A stretch of DNA of 64,000 bases, taken from the NCBI RefSeq assembly GCF_035582795.1, contig NC_134373.1, positions 33,822,501 through 33,886,500 of the forward strand, read 5' to 3'. The notes under the pieces were generated by a model, which saw only the letters and a program-made list of their open reading frames with translations, did no database searches and was not told where the DNA came from. The DNA comes from Mycteria americana. Lineage: Eukaryota; Chordata; Aves; Ciconiiformes; Ciconiidae. This document shows, one piece after another, positions 12,499-22,745 of the stretch; position 1 is the first letter of the stretch; each line of letters starts with the position of its first letter. The position numbers and the translations under genes were made by a program.

Positions 12499-15400
12499 CT
12501 TTGGAAGATGAATTAAACAAACAAACAAACAAAAAACAGTTGGACAAAAGAAAGAAGAATATGCATTTTTTGTAAAGTGACCCCTGTGGATAGCAGGCGT
12601 GCATTGGGTTGCATGGTTGGCTTGTCGGAAATCAAGCCTTTGGGCACAGTTCGAGCAGCACATGACATGCAGCTCCCTCCTCCCAAGGGGAACGAGCTGC
12701 CCCTTTGAGGAGATCCTCTTTGCTCTCCTGCTGCTCACGCAGCGGAGCTTGCTGTGGTGCTCTCTGGGTGTGCGTAACCTCCCGTGCCAGGCGAGTAATG
12801 TACCCCCTGCCTGGAGGGCCGGCCTGGGGAGGTGGAAGGCTGTTGTGGACTCACCCGCTGTTGCTGTGAAGGCAGAGACTGCACGGTTGTACCCCAGCAT
12901 TCGGCAGACCACAGTGGCGTCTTGGGTGCCCCAGTCATCGTCACATATTGTTCCCCAGGACCCTTCGTGAAAGATTTCCACGCGGCCTTTCCTGCCCCCT
13001 TCTGCGATTCGTATAAAAGCATTGAGGTTGCCTGACAGTTCAGAGGAGAAGAAAATAACTCTACTAGTCATATGGGCCTGAGGAAAAAAGCAGACTGAAA
13101 GACAGAAGCAGTGACCGCCCAAACCGGACGAATGTTCCCATCTCCACAGCTGTAGCCAGGGTGGGACCAGAAGTTACTGGTAGCTCAAATCCAAACAATT
13201 CAGGGTCTTCTCCTGGGTCTGGAGACACCAGGATGTAGCTCAGCACACAGACCCTTCAGTTCTGGTAGCTGTGCTGCGGATTAACCAGTGTGCACAGGGG
13301 ACACCTTGGTCCTGATCGCAGATAGCTTTGGTGCGAGAAAGCAGGTGAGAGAAGAAATAAAAGAGTCCAGTACCTTCTCCCTTTTCACCTTTGCTCCCTT
13401 TCATTCCTGGGAAACCTGTTCCAAATTAAAAAACAAGCAAATATTTGGCAGCTGTTTGGGGGGAAAATCCAGTTATTAACTTTTTCTGAATAATTGGATG
13501 GGTCAGAGATACGAGGGCTCTGTCCCCTTGTGGAATGGACCCTCTGAAGTGACTAAGGGTACGTAAAAGAAAAGTGGCAAGAAAAGTAGGATAACATACA
13601 GCAAAGTCTTCCTAACATGTGACCCAAGAAAAGGGTCACTTGCAAAATCCCATCCACTCACTCATGGGAAATGTATCTTATTCCCACTGATACCTGTAAA
13701 ATGACATGTCTGATAGCCTTTGGGCTCTCCAGAAGCAGGCATGGTGTCTCCCAAAGTATTTGCAGGAAGATCTACATCATGGGGTTTGCTCTCTAGGTAC
13801 TGCCATGGGACAGCAGAAAGCCACTCCCAACAGTCCTCCATGTTTCTGTGCAGCATCCTGGTCTTGAGAGCAGAGGTGCTTGAAAAACCACCATGAGCTC
13901 TTCCCCCAAAAGCTACCTCCACAAAGCACACATTGCCATCTCCTTCTGTGGACCAGGAGCTGAGACCTACCCGGAGGGCAGTCCCTAACCTGAGGTCACC
14001 CCAGTTATGCTTTTCCCTCCTCCAGAGGCAAAGCTCCAGAAGAGGAGTGCACGGAGGAGCCCCAGATAGGCTCCAGTTTATTTTATTTCTGAGGACTCTT
14101 GTACTGTTCAGTGTGAACAATTAAAAGAAGAAGCATCTGGAGCTGTACAGTGGAGGTTGAGCAATGATGTTCGCTTCCTGTGGCCTGTTGTAATTACTGT
14201 TTTGGGTGTTTTTTTACTACAGGTCTTAGGGTTTTTGGAAGCATTCTGTGATCGAAAGGGAGGGGGGTAAGGATGGGAGGTAGCTGTAGTGTTGGCCCTT
14301 TTGAGCCATTTTTGTGTCCTACAATTAGCGAGGCGTAGTTAAATAGCCATGGTGTTTCCAATTCTGTGTTCCTGACTGCCACGTTTACATGGGATTTATC
14401 CCAGCAGCGTGGTATGCTGCAAGATGTCTCTGTACAGAGCAAAGAGGAACATGGATTGTTCCAGTTTTCTGTGAGATCAGTGATTTGAGAAAATCTAATG
14501 CATCTATTTACTTGCATGTCTTTCAGCACACCTCCGAAGGTGTAAATGTGACACTCTGCACATTCATCTTCTGGAAAGACTGATCTGTCTGTTGAGTTCC
14601 TCCAAATGAGCTCTGTAAACATGCCCCAGGCAGCTTGTGCCAGTCGGTGATGTACAATCCCAAACTCAAATGCACCGTCAGCTCCACAGACCCTGTGGCA
14701 AACAGCCTTACCAGAGAATCCACGGTCTCCCTTGGCTCCTTTTACTCCCGGTTCTCCTTTTGGACCCTGACTGCCATAATCTCCCTTGCTTCCTTTTTGA
14801 CCAGTTAGGCCTGGGCTGCCTGGGTGGAAAGCAAGAAAGTCATTGCCTTTGTCCCTTCCCAAGGAAAGAACGTGACAAGCATTTCACATTGACGCAGAGA
14901 AGTGAAACATGGCATTTAAAGTGCTTTGCATCATCAGAATAAGTCATGCTGTCAAACAAGGGTTTACCTGGCGGGCCCTGGTCTCCCTTTGTTCCCTTTT
15001 GCCCTGGAAGACCTAAGATCATCAAAACAAACAAACAAAAATTTATAAGACAGATATTTATACATTTATAAAAGCTTATGCAAACTAGTATTTATGATGG
15101 ATTTCAACTCGTCTAGTTTAGCTGTCTACACTGTAGGCATCTATTTCTGAAGTGGGTGTCTTATTTCCCATTATGCTCAGTGCAGACCTCGTCAATGAAG
15201 ATAATACAGGCAGTGGAGAATTATCTTCTCCTGAAGTCAATCAACTTCTGGTCATTTATTTCATATCCTAAACTCCACTGATAGGATAGAGACCCTCCCT
15301 CCAGGTGGGTCTTTGCTGACCATATAGAGAGCCTAGACATGTAAATTTAGGTGCATCAGACAAAAGCAAGCACATAATGTTGGGCCAGGTGACTCCCATC

Positions 15401-18400
15401 CCTATCATGCAGGTATCAATGAAAGCAGAAGGGTGCAGCACTTGGACCTTTGCCACCTCCTGATGGAGATGGGAGGTTGCGTGCACCATATAAATTCAGG
15501 GTTAAAAAGGTTGATTCAAGAGAAATACACCAGAATAGGCTTGTACTGCAGGAAGTCACCCTATCGTTTGGGTGCCAGGGACAGAGAGGTGGCCTTCATC
15601 AGATGGAAGGTCAAAGAAAAGGCTGAGGTTATGCGCTCTAAGTTGGCCTCTGAAGATACCTCTTCCTGCAGTGCTACAGAGGAGGCCAGGACAGATGCTT
15701 GCTAGTGAATACCCTTCCCCGTCAGTTTTACAGCCAGTAAAATTTGTCTTTAGCTCCAGGGTAGGGAGGTTGTTGTTTAGTTCATCTTAAACTGCTGCTT
15801 TGTTTGTGTGTTCTCTATTTATACAAAAATGCAGGCAACATCACCTCCTCATGCATGTTACAGATGGTTGAAACAACCCCTCCAGTGAGTAGCTACCCCC
15901 CGGCAGTCTGGCAGAGGCCCAGGCCCACCATGGCATCCTGGGATGCGTTGGGGCTCCAAGAACAGGACTCAACAAATCTCCTCCTTGCTGTTGCAGATCC
16001 CTTTCCAGGGTCTGCATGATGCATGCTGTTGACTGCAAACCTGTTTATTCTCCTTTACCTGTTGCTCCTTTGTCTCCCTTTTCACCTCTGAGTCCTGCAA
16101 TGCCTGGCATTCCTAAAATGAAAGACAAATCAGTAAGGCCAAAGCCATCACACAAAGGGAGGCCAGAGTAGGAGGTCAGTGAGTTATAGGTTTGAGTAGC
16201 GTTGTACCTGGACTACCACTGAGCCCGTGGTCCCCTTTCTCCCCTTTCTGACCAGGTTTGCCTTCAAGGCCAGGAATTCCCACAGGTCCACGTTGCCCGT
16301 TTGCACCTTGAGGTTGAGCAAAAGCAGCACATGTGAAATCCAATGCAATATATGAAGGAGAAAAAAGAAAGATAGCTCAATCACCAGCCTCTGCACTGTG
16401 CAGATTGAGTTGACCCTATGAAGGCAAAGAAAATGCTGGGTCTCTCCGAATTGCAATCCCCCCCTGGCAGTGCTAATCTTAGCGGTGCAGTGAGTGATGG
16501 TCTGGAGTGACAGGCTGTATGGATCCAAGTCCTTGCAGACTGTCAGCCTTGAGAGGCAAAAGTGCTTTCCTAAAAGAGCAGCCAATTTCTGCCCTTGCTT
16601 GTGTACACGTCAGGAAGGAGGACGTGGCCCCCCATGGAACAGGACACTTCTTTCCATCTCATTCTCCTGCACAGTGAGTGGGGTCCAGATGAGACAGTCA
16701 AGGCTGCGGGATGGGTTTGCACAATGTTGGCATGGTTTCTTCATCTAATCATCATCTTCTTTTACCCATGCTGGGGTCTAGCATGGCTGCAGTTTTCCTT
16801 GTCATGAAGCACCATCTAAAAGAGATTGGTTTCATACCTCTAGAAGAAACTGCACCTTCTGTACTGCTTACCTGGCTCTCCTTTCTGCCCAGGATGTCCA
16901 GGCTCCCCTGGGCTACCTGTAACAACATCCTAGCATCAGTGCTAACGAGGCTTAGCCAAATGCTTCAGCTAGGGCAGCCCTCCACCACGGCACGCAATGT
17001 GCTGATGGTGGGTTGCACTGTGTCCTCTGCACTTACCATTGAAACCTGGCAGTCCTGGGACTCCCTGCTGTCCCTGAGGACCTGTGGGTCCACGGGGCCC
17101 AGGGTCTCCCTTCTTGCCCGTTTCTCCTTTCTGTCCTTGGAGACCTATCAAACAGCACAGCACATGTGTATGAATTAAAAAAAAATAGATTCATTGGCTC
17201 TGCAGCCAGTGGAGCACCTCCTTCTAGCTGCACCAGTAGCAGAGTTTGGCCTCACACCTGCATTTACCATTCCTACCTCCTGCCATTGTAGGAGGACAGG
17301 GCTGGATGGCACCTCAAGAGTCTGTCTGAGCCACCTCTGGCTCTGCCAGAGTGTCTGGCCAGATGCTTGTCTGACCTGCTGTTAAAGACTTGCAGTGGTG
17401 CCATGACACGTCTCCAGTCTATTCCCCAAACTATCCCTACCACTTGTTTTCTTCTCTAGTTAAATATCCCTTATTGCAGTCTGAACCCTTCCCTTCTCCT
17501 AGCCACAGTGGAGATGGAGGACAGTGTATTCCACTCCTGTGCTTCCAGGGAATTGCCACATCTCACCTTAGCCTTCTCCTCTCTGAACAGGTGATCAGCA
17601 TGCTCCAAAAGAGCTGAATTACTTGGAAGTGCCTCATTTAAAGACTGACATCTCCTTCATCTTTCTGCTCCAGAATTAACCCAAAGTCCTTGCCTTTCAG
17701 TATTCCTTCTACTTTCACTTTTCTCTTCTGGAGCAATTTGTGCTAATGAGCACACTGGAGCATGTGGGATCTGACGGAAGATCTGAGGAAGCTCTAATCA
17801 ACCTGTCCAGCTGTCCTTCCTGGTCTGCACCACACACCATTCTGCTTTCTTTTGCTGTCCTGCCTTCAGCCTTTCCTCTCTGGGTGCAGCCCATGTGAGA
17901 CCACTGAGTAGCAGCTATCCAGGAGATTCCAGCTAATGCATGTTACATGGGAAAAGCATGGTGCATAACTCTTCTACTTAAGGTGTGTAAAAGTCAGGCT
18001 TATATAAGATAGAAAGCTCTCAGAAATAGGTTTTACTAAAGTGAGGACTAACATCCACATGCTTGTGCATATAAATTATATTGTATTATTTTATACCATG
18101 AAAATCCTTCTGCAAACATCGCTGGTTTAATCTGGGATAGGCTGATGATTGAATACCTGTGGCTTTCATTAGACAAAGGTCGCTCTATAAAGAGCCTTCC
18201 ATGGTGCAGAGTCAATATTTTGCAAGTCCCCTTCCTCCAGCCCTCCTTTGGGAGCTTTGCTGGAACATGACATGAAACGAAATCCCTTCAGATCAGGCTG
18301 AGTGTCCTGTTCATCCAGCTCCCTCGTTGACTGGCAACCCACGCTCAGGGCTGCCTGGATTTTTATGAAATATCTGACCTATGAAGACTTCTTCTGGTAT

Positions 18401-21400
18401 TTTAAGTAGAATGAGTTTAAACAGGAATACATGGGAGAATCTGAAAAATGTTGAGATAGTGAAGAAGTCTTACCTGCCAGCCCCATCTCTCCTTTTTCTC
18501 CTCTTACTCCTGGCTCACCATTTAGGCCAGCAGGACCAGGTTCTCCTTTGCTCCCCTTCGGACCCTGCAGTCCATGTAAGCCTGCAAGGACAACATTACT
18601 TTTTTGATGCTTCACTGGGTGTCACGTCTAGTGGACGTCAGCAGCAGGCTACGCAGCTCAGCTGCAGGCATGAGCCAAACTCCGCTCTCCGTCGACTTGA
18701 GAGTGGTGCTGGTGGCAGTGGGGAACTGGCCCACCATGACCAGTACACACTGACTTTTAAAATAAGATTTTTTTCCAGCGAAGTTTTGCTTTTGTTCACA
18801 TTAGTTTTACACAGGCTTATTTCCTTCAACTCCAATGACATTCCTACTGACTTACACTTGGACTGAGGACAAGATTGCACATAAAATCATCCATAAAGCC
18901 ACTTTATGTTCATCCACAGAAGTAATTCAGGTGTCAGAAAAGCCTTACCTTGGATTCCTCGGTCTCCCTTTGTCCCTGGTGGTCCCTGTAGCCCTGAGAT
19001 GTAAAATACATATATCAGCTGACACACATCATCTATTCACAGTAATGGCTAAGAAGAGATGAATTTTTTAATCATCCTTTGTGCATGCGCCTTGGGTCAC
19101 CACTGAGGCCAGTCTTCAGCTGGCAGGGACCAGCACAACTGCTTGAGTAAAGTCCATGGAGCTCGGCTGAGTGCATGGCTGGGCAGGGGCCAGCTGTCCT
19201 CCAGCCAAGCCCAGCTCGTGGGGACCTTGGGGGAGATCTTTCCTCAAAATGTGCTGAACTATTGGGCTCTGATGTATAATAACAGTGCTTGGCGGGAGGT
19301 GCTGTTTCAATGTTGTAAGTGCAGTCAGGAAGATACGAAAACATGATTTTTTAAAAATGTATTAATTTTTTTTTTCTTCAGAAAAGCTCATCAATGTAGC
19401 CAAGAACTAGGGATGGATGAGATACAGACCTGACCTAACAAGGGTTGCATCTTAGATCACCATCATAGGACCATAGAAACTCTGGTTTCTCTGGACATTG
19501 CCTAGTCCAACCTCTGCTCAAAGTAGAGCCAATATTAGATCAGGACTTGCTGCATCCTCACAGTCTGGAGACATTCATCTCCTGCAGTGGGTGTAGTTCT
19601 ACCCAAAACCCCCAGGTACCCAGGGCAGCAGCTCGTGCATGGCTGCGGAGAGGAACACTTCCACCCAGCTCATTCCTGAGTCTGTGCACTTGTTTCCCCA
19701 GGGACAGGGTGGGCAAGGTCCCAAATCTGTCCCTGTTTGTTACACGCACTGTTCAGCTGGGGGCCTATAGAGCAGGGATTGGGAAGGTCTCCTTGACTTC
19801 TCCTGGACTGAGTTGGACAGCAGGACTTGCTATGTCTGGGGCAGAAAGTCCAGCTATCCGCTGGTCGTGGGATGCACATAAACCCCTTCACTGGTCCTCT
19901 CTTGTCTCACATGGAGATTTGGGACTGTTATTGCAGATAATGACCAGGTACAGTTCCTCCATCACCCCTGAGATTTTCTGGTGGGGTAACAGTGAGGAGG
20001 CAGAGCCAAAATGCTCCTCCGTGGTGGTCGCTGACCTCTGCGGGAGCACTCGGGCAAGCTGAGGCTCCCGGGGGATCAGTCAAAAGGTGCAGCAGCTCTC
20101 CTCATGGCCAGGGCACTGGGTGTCTGCACATTGGGTAGGATCTGGGTCTAGAGGCTGAAATCCCAAATCCTCACTTCAGGTCTCTTAGGGGAAAAAAAGA
20201 GAAAGAGGAAAAGTTGCTTACGGCTCATTTACAAACATACCTGGTGGACCAGGATCTCCTTTGTGTCCAGGAGGCCCTGAAATAAATGTTTAATGGATAT
20301 TTTTCAGTAGTCAGCACTCAGTGAGGAACGTACTAGTATGGGCTTGATAGGCTTGAGGTCTGGGCTGAAGACACCACCCTTTTGGAGGGCACCCAGAGCC
20401 CAAGTCTACAAGTTATGGGAGGGGAGAGCAGCCCGGAGCCACATGTGCAGCTGCAGTGGGATCCAGGGGGGCTGCACAGGGCTGTGCTCCAGCTTCTCCA
20501 GGTGTGTCCAGCTCCCCGGCCAGGGTGTCTGGAGCCACTATCCAACCCTGGGCACTGGGGCAGCACTAACTGACAGGAAGACCAATCTTGCCCTAGTTAT
20601 TTGTTCATCTGGACTAGGTTTTTGGCCCAGCTTTGCCAGCGGTGCAGGGGAACCAGGTCTCCCCACTGTATAGCCAGCACGGAGAGATGGAGCCGTACCT
20701 GCAACCAGGGTGATGTTGTTCACCATCATCATCAGGTTTGCATTGCTGCTTTTAATTATGGTGATTTCCTCTTCTAAGCTTCTCCTCCAGTTTTCTTCAT
20801 GTTCCATGTGCTGATTTGTAGAGTTTCTCTCCAAAAGCAGTTTGCTTCCGAAGGAGCTTTCCAGAATCCCTTCTGTATTTTGTTCTTGAAATTTCAATAT
20901 CTCTCTCTGCATCTTAAACACTGAAGAAACAAAATGCCCATGCAGTGAATATTCCCTGCCCGATCTGGCCGGGAAATGCCTGTACAGCAGAGCAGCTCCT
21001 TGGCACCCGTGGGGTTAAACACCACCACCATTTGACCCAGGGAGGTGGTTTTCATGTGCCTGTCCTTGCTGCAGCCAGGAGTGCAGCCAGGAGTGCTTTT
21101 GCAAATGCAAAACACATATACAGGGTGGGAGAACGGTTTCCTGCGGTGGCTGCTTTGACTTGTGGTGTGCGGAGGAGCGTCTGTGCTCCCTCAGAGGTTT
21201 CCTATCTGCGTGCTCATCCCTGCTCACCCGTGCCCCCGAGAGCACCCAGCAAAGCTGTCTTTTGATGTCAAGCCCGCAGTAAGGCTGCAGCGTTACCTTT
21301 GTACGCCAGCAGCCCCTGGCCGGCCGTCAGCAGCAGCAGGAAGATGCCGAGGGCTGCCCGAGCGCAGCATGTGGATGGCTTTCTTTGGCTTCGAGGCTCT

Positions 21401-22571
21401 AAAAACCAACAGAAGTAGGGTAGACATCCTCTCACATCTCTCCCGCTACAAACTCTGCTCACTTCTAGCCATTTCAGGCTCGGCCACAATAAATTAGCAG
21501 TGCTTCCCAGTGACGGGGAGCAGCAAGGTCCCTCTGTGAGGGCCTGCAGGCAAGGCAGGCTGCTTTCCTCTCGCCCGGGCTTTGCACTGCAATTCACTTG
21601 GCTGTCTTTTCCTTAGCCCATTTAACCAGCCCACTTCCACCAAGACTTAATCCAGCCTATAACAGTATGCATGTGGTAGTTCTCCCCTTTCTGCATCAAT
21701 AAACTCCCTGTTTCCATCACTTTCAGTTGTCCCAAGCTGCCATTCAAAGAGGGTTGCTCAAAGCACGTGCACTCTCCATCCAGAGTGCCACATACATGTG
21801 ATTCCAAGTGATGCATGTATGCATTGAAACAAATGAAAAATTAGTAATAAGCTGAACTGCAGAACAAATGAAAACAAGTCGCAACATTTAAAATAAATCG
21901 TCACCAGTAAGTGTAAAAGAAATAACTGCTTTGTTGAATTTTGGCCTTTAGGGAGAAAAAAGTCTTTCAAAAGCATTAATAACTACTTCAGACATTCAGT
22001 AAGTTACCCTTAATTGAGTTTTTTTCAAAGTAATGTAATCAGGAGTTTAAAGTCTTAGTTTTAAAAGAGTACAATGATTTAATTAGTTTTACAATAGAAT
22101 GGTTTAGTCAGCAATGAAGTATTTATATTCAGCTAAAAATTCATAAACTTACTTTTTTTATTGGATCTGATGATTTCAGTATCTTAACTATTAAGACATG
22201 AAAGTTTTACTCAGTGAAATTAGGCATTGTCTAAAACAGGAAAAGAACTATTTTCTTCTGATGCTCAGCATTGGCTTTTGGCTAGAAAGGACATTTTCAC
22301 ATAATTCTCTTTTTAAATGGCGGTTAATTTACTAGCAAAATCACTGTAAAAAGCATTTAATATGCAGTATAAATAAAATATTTCATTTTTATGTGCTGCT
22401 TTCTTCATAGACTGGATAAAATCCATATCAATCCATTTAATAAAAAGAAACCTTACCACTTATCTGGAAGGTTGTGGTAGCAGCTGAGGCAAACCCAATC
22501 TTGTCTGAAATACTGCAAGTGTTCATATCACTCGAATTTCCATCTTCCCCGTATCTGTCTTTAATTTTCAT
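12368..22571 (-). CDS. MARCO: MARCO, macrophage scavenger receptor with collagenous structure (15 coding exons)
   Basis: MARCO is a trimeric class A scavenger receptor on macrophages. It binds bacteria, modified lipoproteins and particles through its C-terminal SRCR domain. I joined 15 coding exons (12368-12498, 12855-13031, 13374-13415, 14712-14819, 14968-15012, 16059-16112, 16208-16306, 16872-16916, 17037-17144, 18474-18581, 18949-18993, 20241-20276, 20699-20920, 21297-21398, 22457-22571). All junctions are GT-AG and phase 1, giving 478 residues (human 520). The order is: cytoplasmic tail 1-52, membrane segment about 53-71, coiled-coil-like spacer 73-146 with N-glycosylation sequons at N105 and N141, 76 unbroken Gly-X-Y triplets at 147-374, and SRCR at about 378-478 with six cysteines (406, 419, 447, 457, 467, 477). 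The six-cysteine, two-exon SRCR is group A. Domain order and the EN1 neighbour favour MARCO over MSR1 or SCARA5. The exon model is inferred by eye without transcript data. Confidence 0.93.
12855..13031 (-). CDS. MARCO: MARCO coding exon 14: SRCR N-terminal half
   Basis: This exon encodes residues 377-435. It holds the RKGRVEIF strand, the GTICDDDW motif with C406 and the CRMLGY motif with C419. The acceptor follows a good pyrimidine tract (ttctcctctgaactgtcag), and the donor is g|gtgagt. The acidic D407-D409 cluster corresponds to the metal-binding edge described for mouse MARCO SRCR. R390, K391 and R393 lie where mammalian MARCO has its ligand-binding RGR motif. Confidence 0.93.
13374..13415 (-). 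CDS. MARCO: MARCO coding exon 13: last collagen exon
   Basis: This 42-nt exon encodes [14 protein letters not shown] and ends the collagenous region. The acceptor is ttggaacag; the donor gtactg is a weaker match to consensus than the others. The length is not a multiple of nine, unlike most other collagen exons here, because it carries the transition to the SRCR linker. Confidence 0.85.
14712..14819 (-). CDS. MARCO: MARCO coding exon 12: collagen
   Basis: This 108-nt exon encodes 12 Gly-X-Y triplets from GSP-GLT to GDR-GFS. The acceptor is tttccacccag and the donor g|gtaagg. The frame stays open for 171 codons past the donor, which is unusual and is noted separately. Confidence 0.92.
14968..15012 (-). 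CDS. MARCO: MARCO coding exon 11: collagen
   Basis: This 45-nt exon encodes five triplets ([15 protein letters not shown]). The acceptor is gatcttag and the donor g|gtaaac. It is phase 1 at both ends, so the exon is symmetric. Confidence 0.92.
16059..16112 (-). CDS. MARCO: MARCO coding exon 10: collagen
   Basis: This 54-nt exon encodes six triplets ([18 protein letters not shown]). The acceptor is cattttag and the donor g|gtaaag. It is symmetric phase 1. Confidence 0.92.
16208..16306 (-). CDS. MARCO: MARCO coding exon 9: collagen
   Basis: This 99-nt exon encodes 11 triplets from GAN-GQR to GLS-GSP. The acceptor is a slightly weak tgctcaacctcaag and the donor g|gtacaa. The unbroken Gly-X-Y register and symmetric phase 1 support both boundaries. 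Confidence 0.88.
16872..16916 (-). CDS. MARCO: MARCO coding exon 8: collagen
   Basis: This 45-nt exon encodes five triplets ([15 protein letters not shown]). The acceptor is gttgttacag and the donor g|gtaagc. It is symmetric phase 1. Confidence 0.92.
17037..17144 (-). CDS. MARCO: MARCO coding exon 7: collagen
   Basis: This 108-nt exon encodes 12 triplets from GLQ-GQK to GLP-GFN. The acceptor is ctgtttgatag and the donor g|gtaagt, a full consensus match. It is symmetric phase 1. Confidence 0.93.
17275..17610 (+). repeat. Degenerate CR1 LINE 3' fragment in a MARCO intron
   Basis: CR1 3'-region landmarks appear in order: 'gctggatggcacctcaagagtc', a 'ctgttaaagacttgca' block, 'ctaccacttgttttcttctctag', and 'ccacagtggagatggaggacagt'. 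The copy is old and interrupted. It is embedded in the intron between collagen exons 6 and 7 and opposite in sense to MARCO. Confidence 0.55.
18474..18581 (-). CDS. MARCO: MARCO coding exon 6: collagen
   Basis: This 108-nt exon encodes 12 triplets from GLH-GLQ to GEM-GLA. The acceptor is ttgtccttgcag and the donor g|gtaaga. It is symmetric phase 1. Confidence 0.93.
18949..18993 (-). CDS. MARCO: MARCO coding exon 5: collagen
   Basis: This 45-nt exon encodes five triplets ([15 protein letters not shown]). The acceptor is tttacatctcag and the donor g|gtaagg. It is symmetric phase 1. Confidence 0.92.
19455..19620 (+). repeat. CR1 LINE 3' fragment in a MARCO intron
   Basis: The segment shows the start of the familiar avian CR1 3' block: 'cataggaccatagaaactctgg', then 'tctggacattgcctagtccaa', then 'cctctgctcaaagtagagcc'. 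It is degenerate and lies between collagen exons 4 and 5. Confidence 0.6.
20241..20276 (-). CDS. MARCO: MARCO coding exon 4: first collagen exon
   Basis: This 36-nt exon encodes four triplets ([12 protein letters not shown]) that open the collagenous region. The acceptor is catttatttcag and the donor g|gtatgt. It joins in register to the coiled-coil exon and to the next collagen exon. Confidence 0.9.
20699..20920 (-). CDS. MARCO: MARCO coding exon 3: coiled-coil spacer
   Basis: This 222-nt exon encodes residues 73-146. The translation is charged and helical ([13 protein letters not shown] at the start, [10 protein letters not shown] in the middle) and ends with VNNITLVAG leading into Gly-X-Y. 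It carries sequons N105-S-T and N141-I-T. The acceptor is tttgtttcttcag and the donor g|gtacgg. It matches the spacer between membrane and collagen in class A scavenger receptors, where the chains trimerise. Confidence 0.9.
21297..21398 (-). CDS. MARCO: MARCO coding exon 2: transmembrane segment
   Basis: This 102-nt exon encodes residues 39-72. A basic EPRSQRK stretch is followed by two cysteines (C49, C50) and the hydrophobic [18 protein letters not shown]. This gives a type II orientation with the basic side cytoplasmic. The LLTAG-GLL pattern is shared with human MARCO. The acceptor is ggtttttag and the donor g|gtaacg. The adjacent cysteines are plausible palmitoylation sites (inference). 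Confidence 0.9.
22457..22571 (-). CDS. MARCO: MARCO coding exon 1: cytoplasmic tail
   Basis: This exon encodes residues 1-38, beginning [10 protein letters not shown] and ending TTTFQIS before the phase-1 donor g|gtaagg. The ATG is the first in the predicted mRNA and has G at -3. The tail is poorly conserved among species, so the assignment rests on three things: the open frame, the phase match to the membrane exon, and a TATA box about 125 bp upstream. Confidence 0.82.
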
Positions 22572-22659
22572 GACAAATTTCTTGTGGCTAACCTAAAGCC
22601 TTGTCAGATTATGGACAATAAAGAACTGAAGGGACTGCCTATCTGCTTCCTGATTTGAT

Positions 22660-22745
22660 ATGCTTTCTGATATGCTTTTCCTATCTGCTCAGTTTTTATA
22701 GACTTGTGAGAACTCTGATGTGGTAATTTGAACAGTTCCTCAAAA
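22660..22745 (-). promoter_or_regulatory. MARCO core promoter (TATA box and PU.1-like site)
   Basis: On the minus strand TATAAA lies at 22,700-22,695, so transcription should begin near 22,665-22,670. This gives a leader of about 95 nt without an upstream ATG. A GAGGAA core in an A/T-rich setting lies at 22,741-22,736, about 36 bp upstream of the TATA box. GAGGAA is the PU.1 (SPI1) core common at myeloid promoters, which fits a macrophage-restricted gene. The start site itself is inferred. Confidence 0.6.

Noticed and set aside
13662-14120. A 152-codon minus-strand frame in MARCO intron 12
   Set aside because: It shows no domain, no collagen triplets and no fitting splice sites. It is probably chance, although it is open for its length.
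12368-22571. MSR1 or SCARA5 as the identity of the collagen-SRCR gene
   Set aside because: The long collagen region directly after a short coiled-coil spacer, the IWLDNV-type SRCR sequence, and the head-to-head EN1 neighbour favour MARCO.
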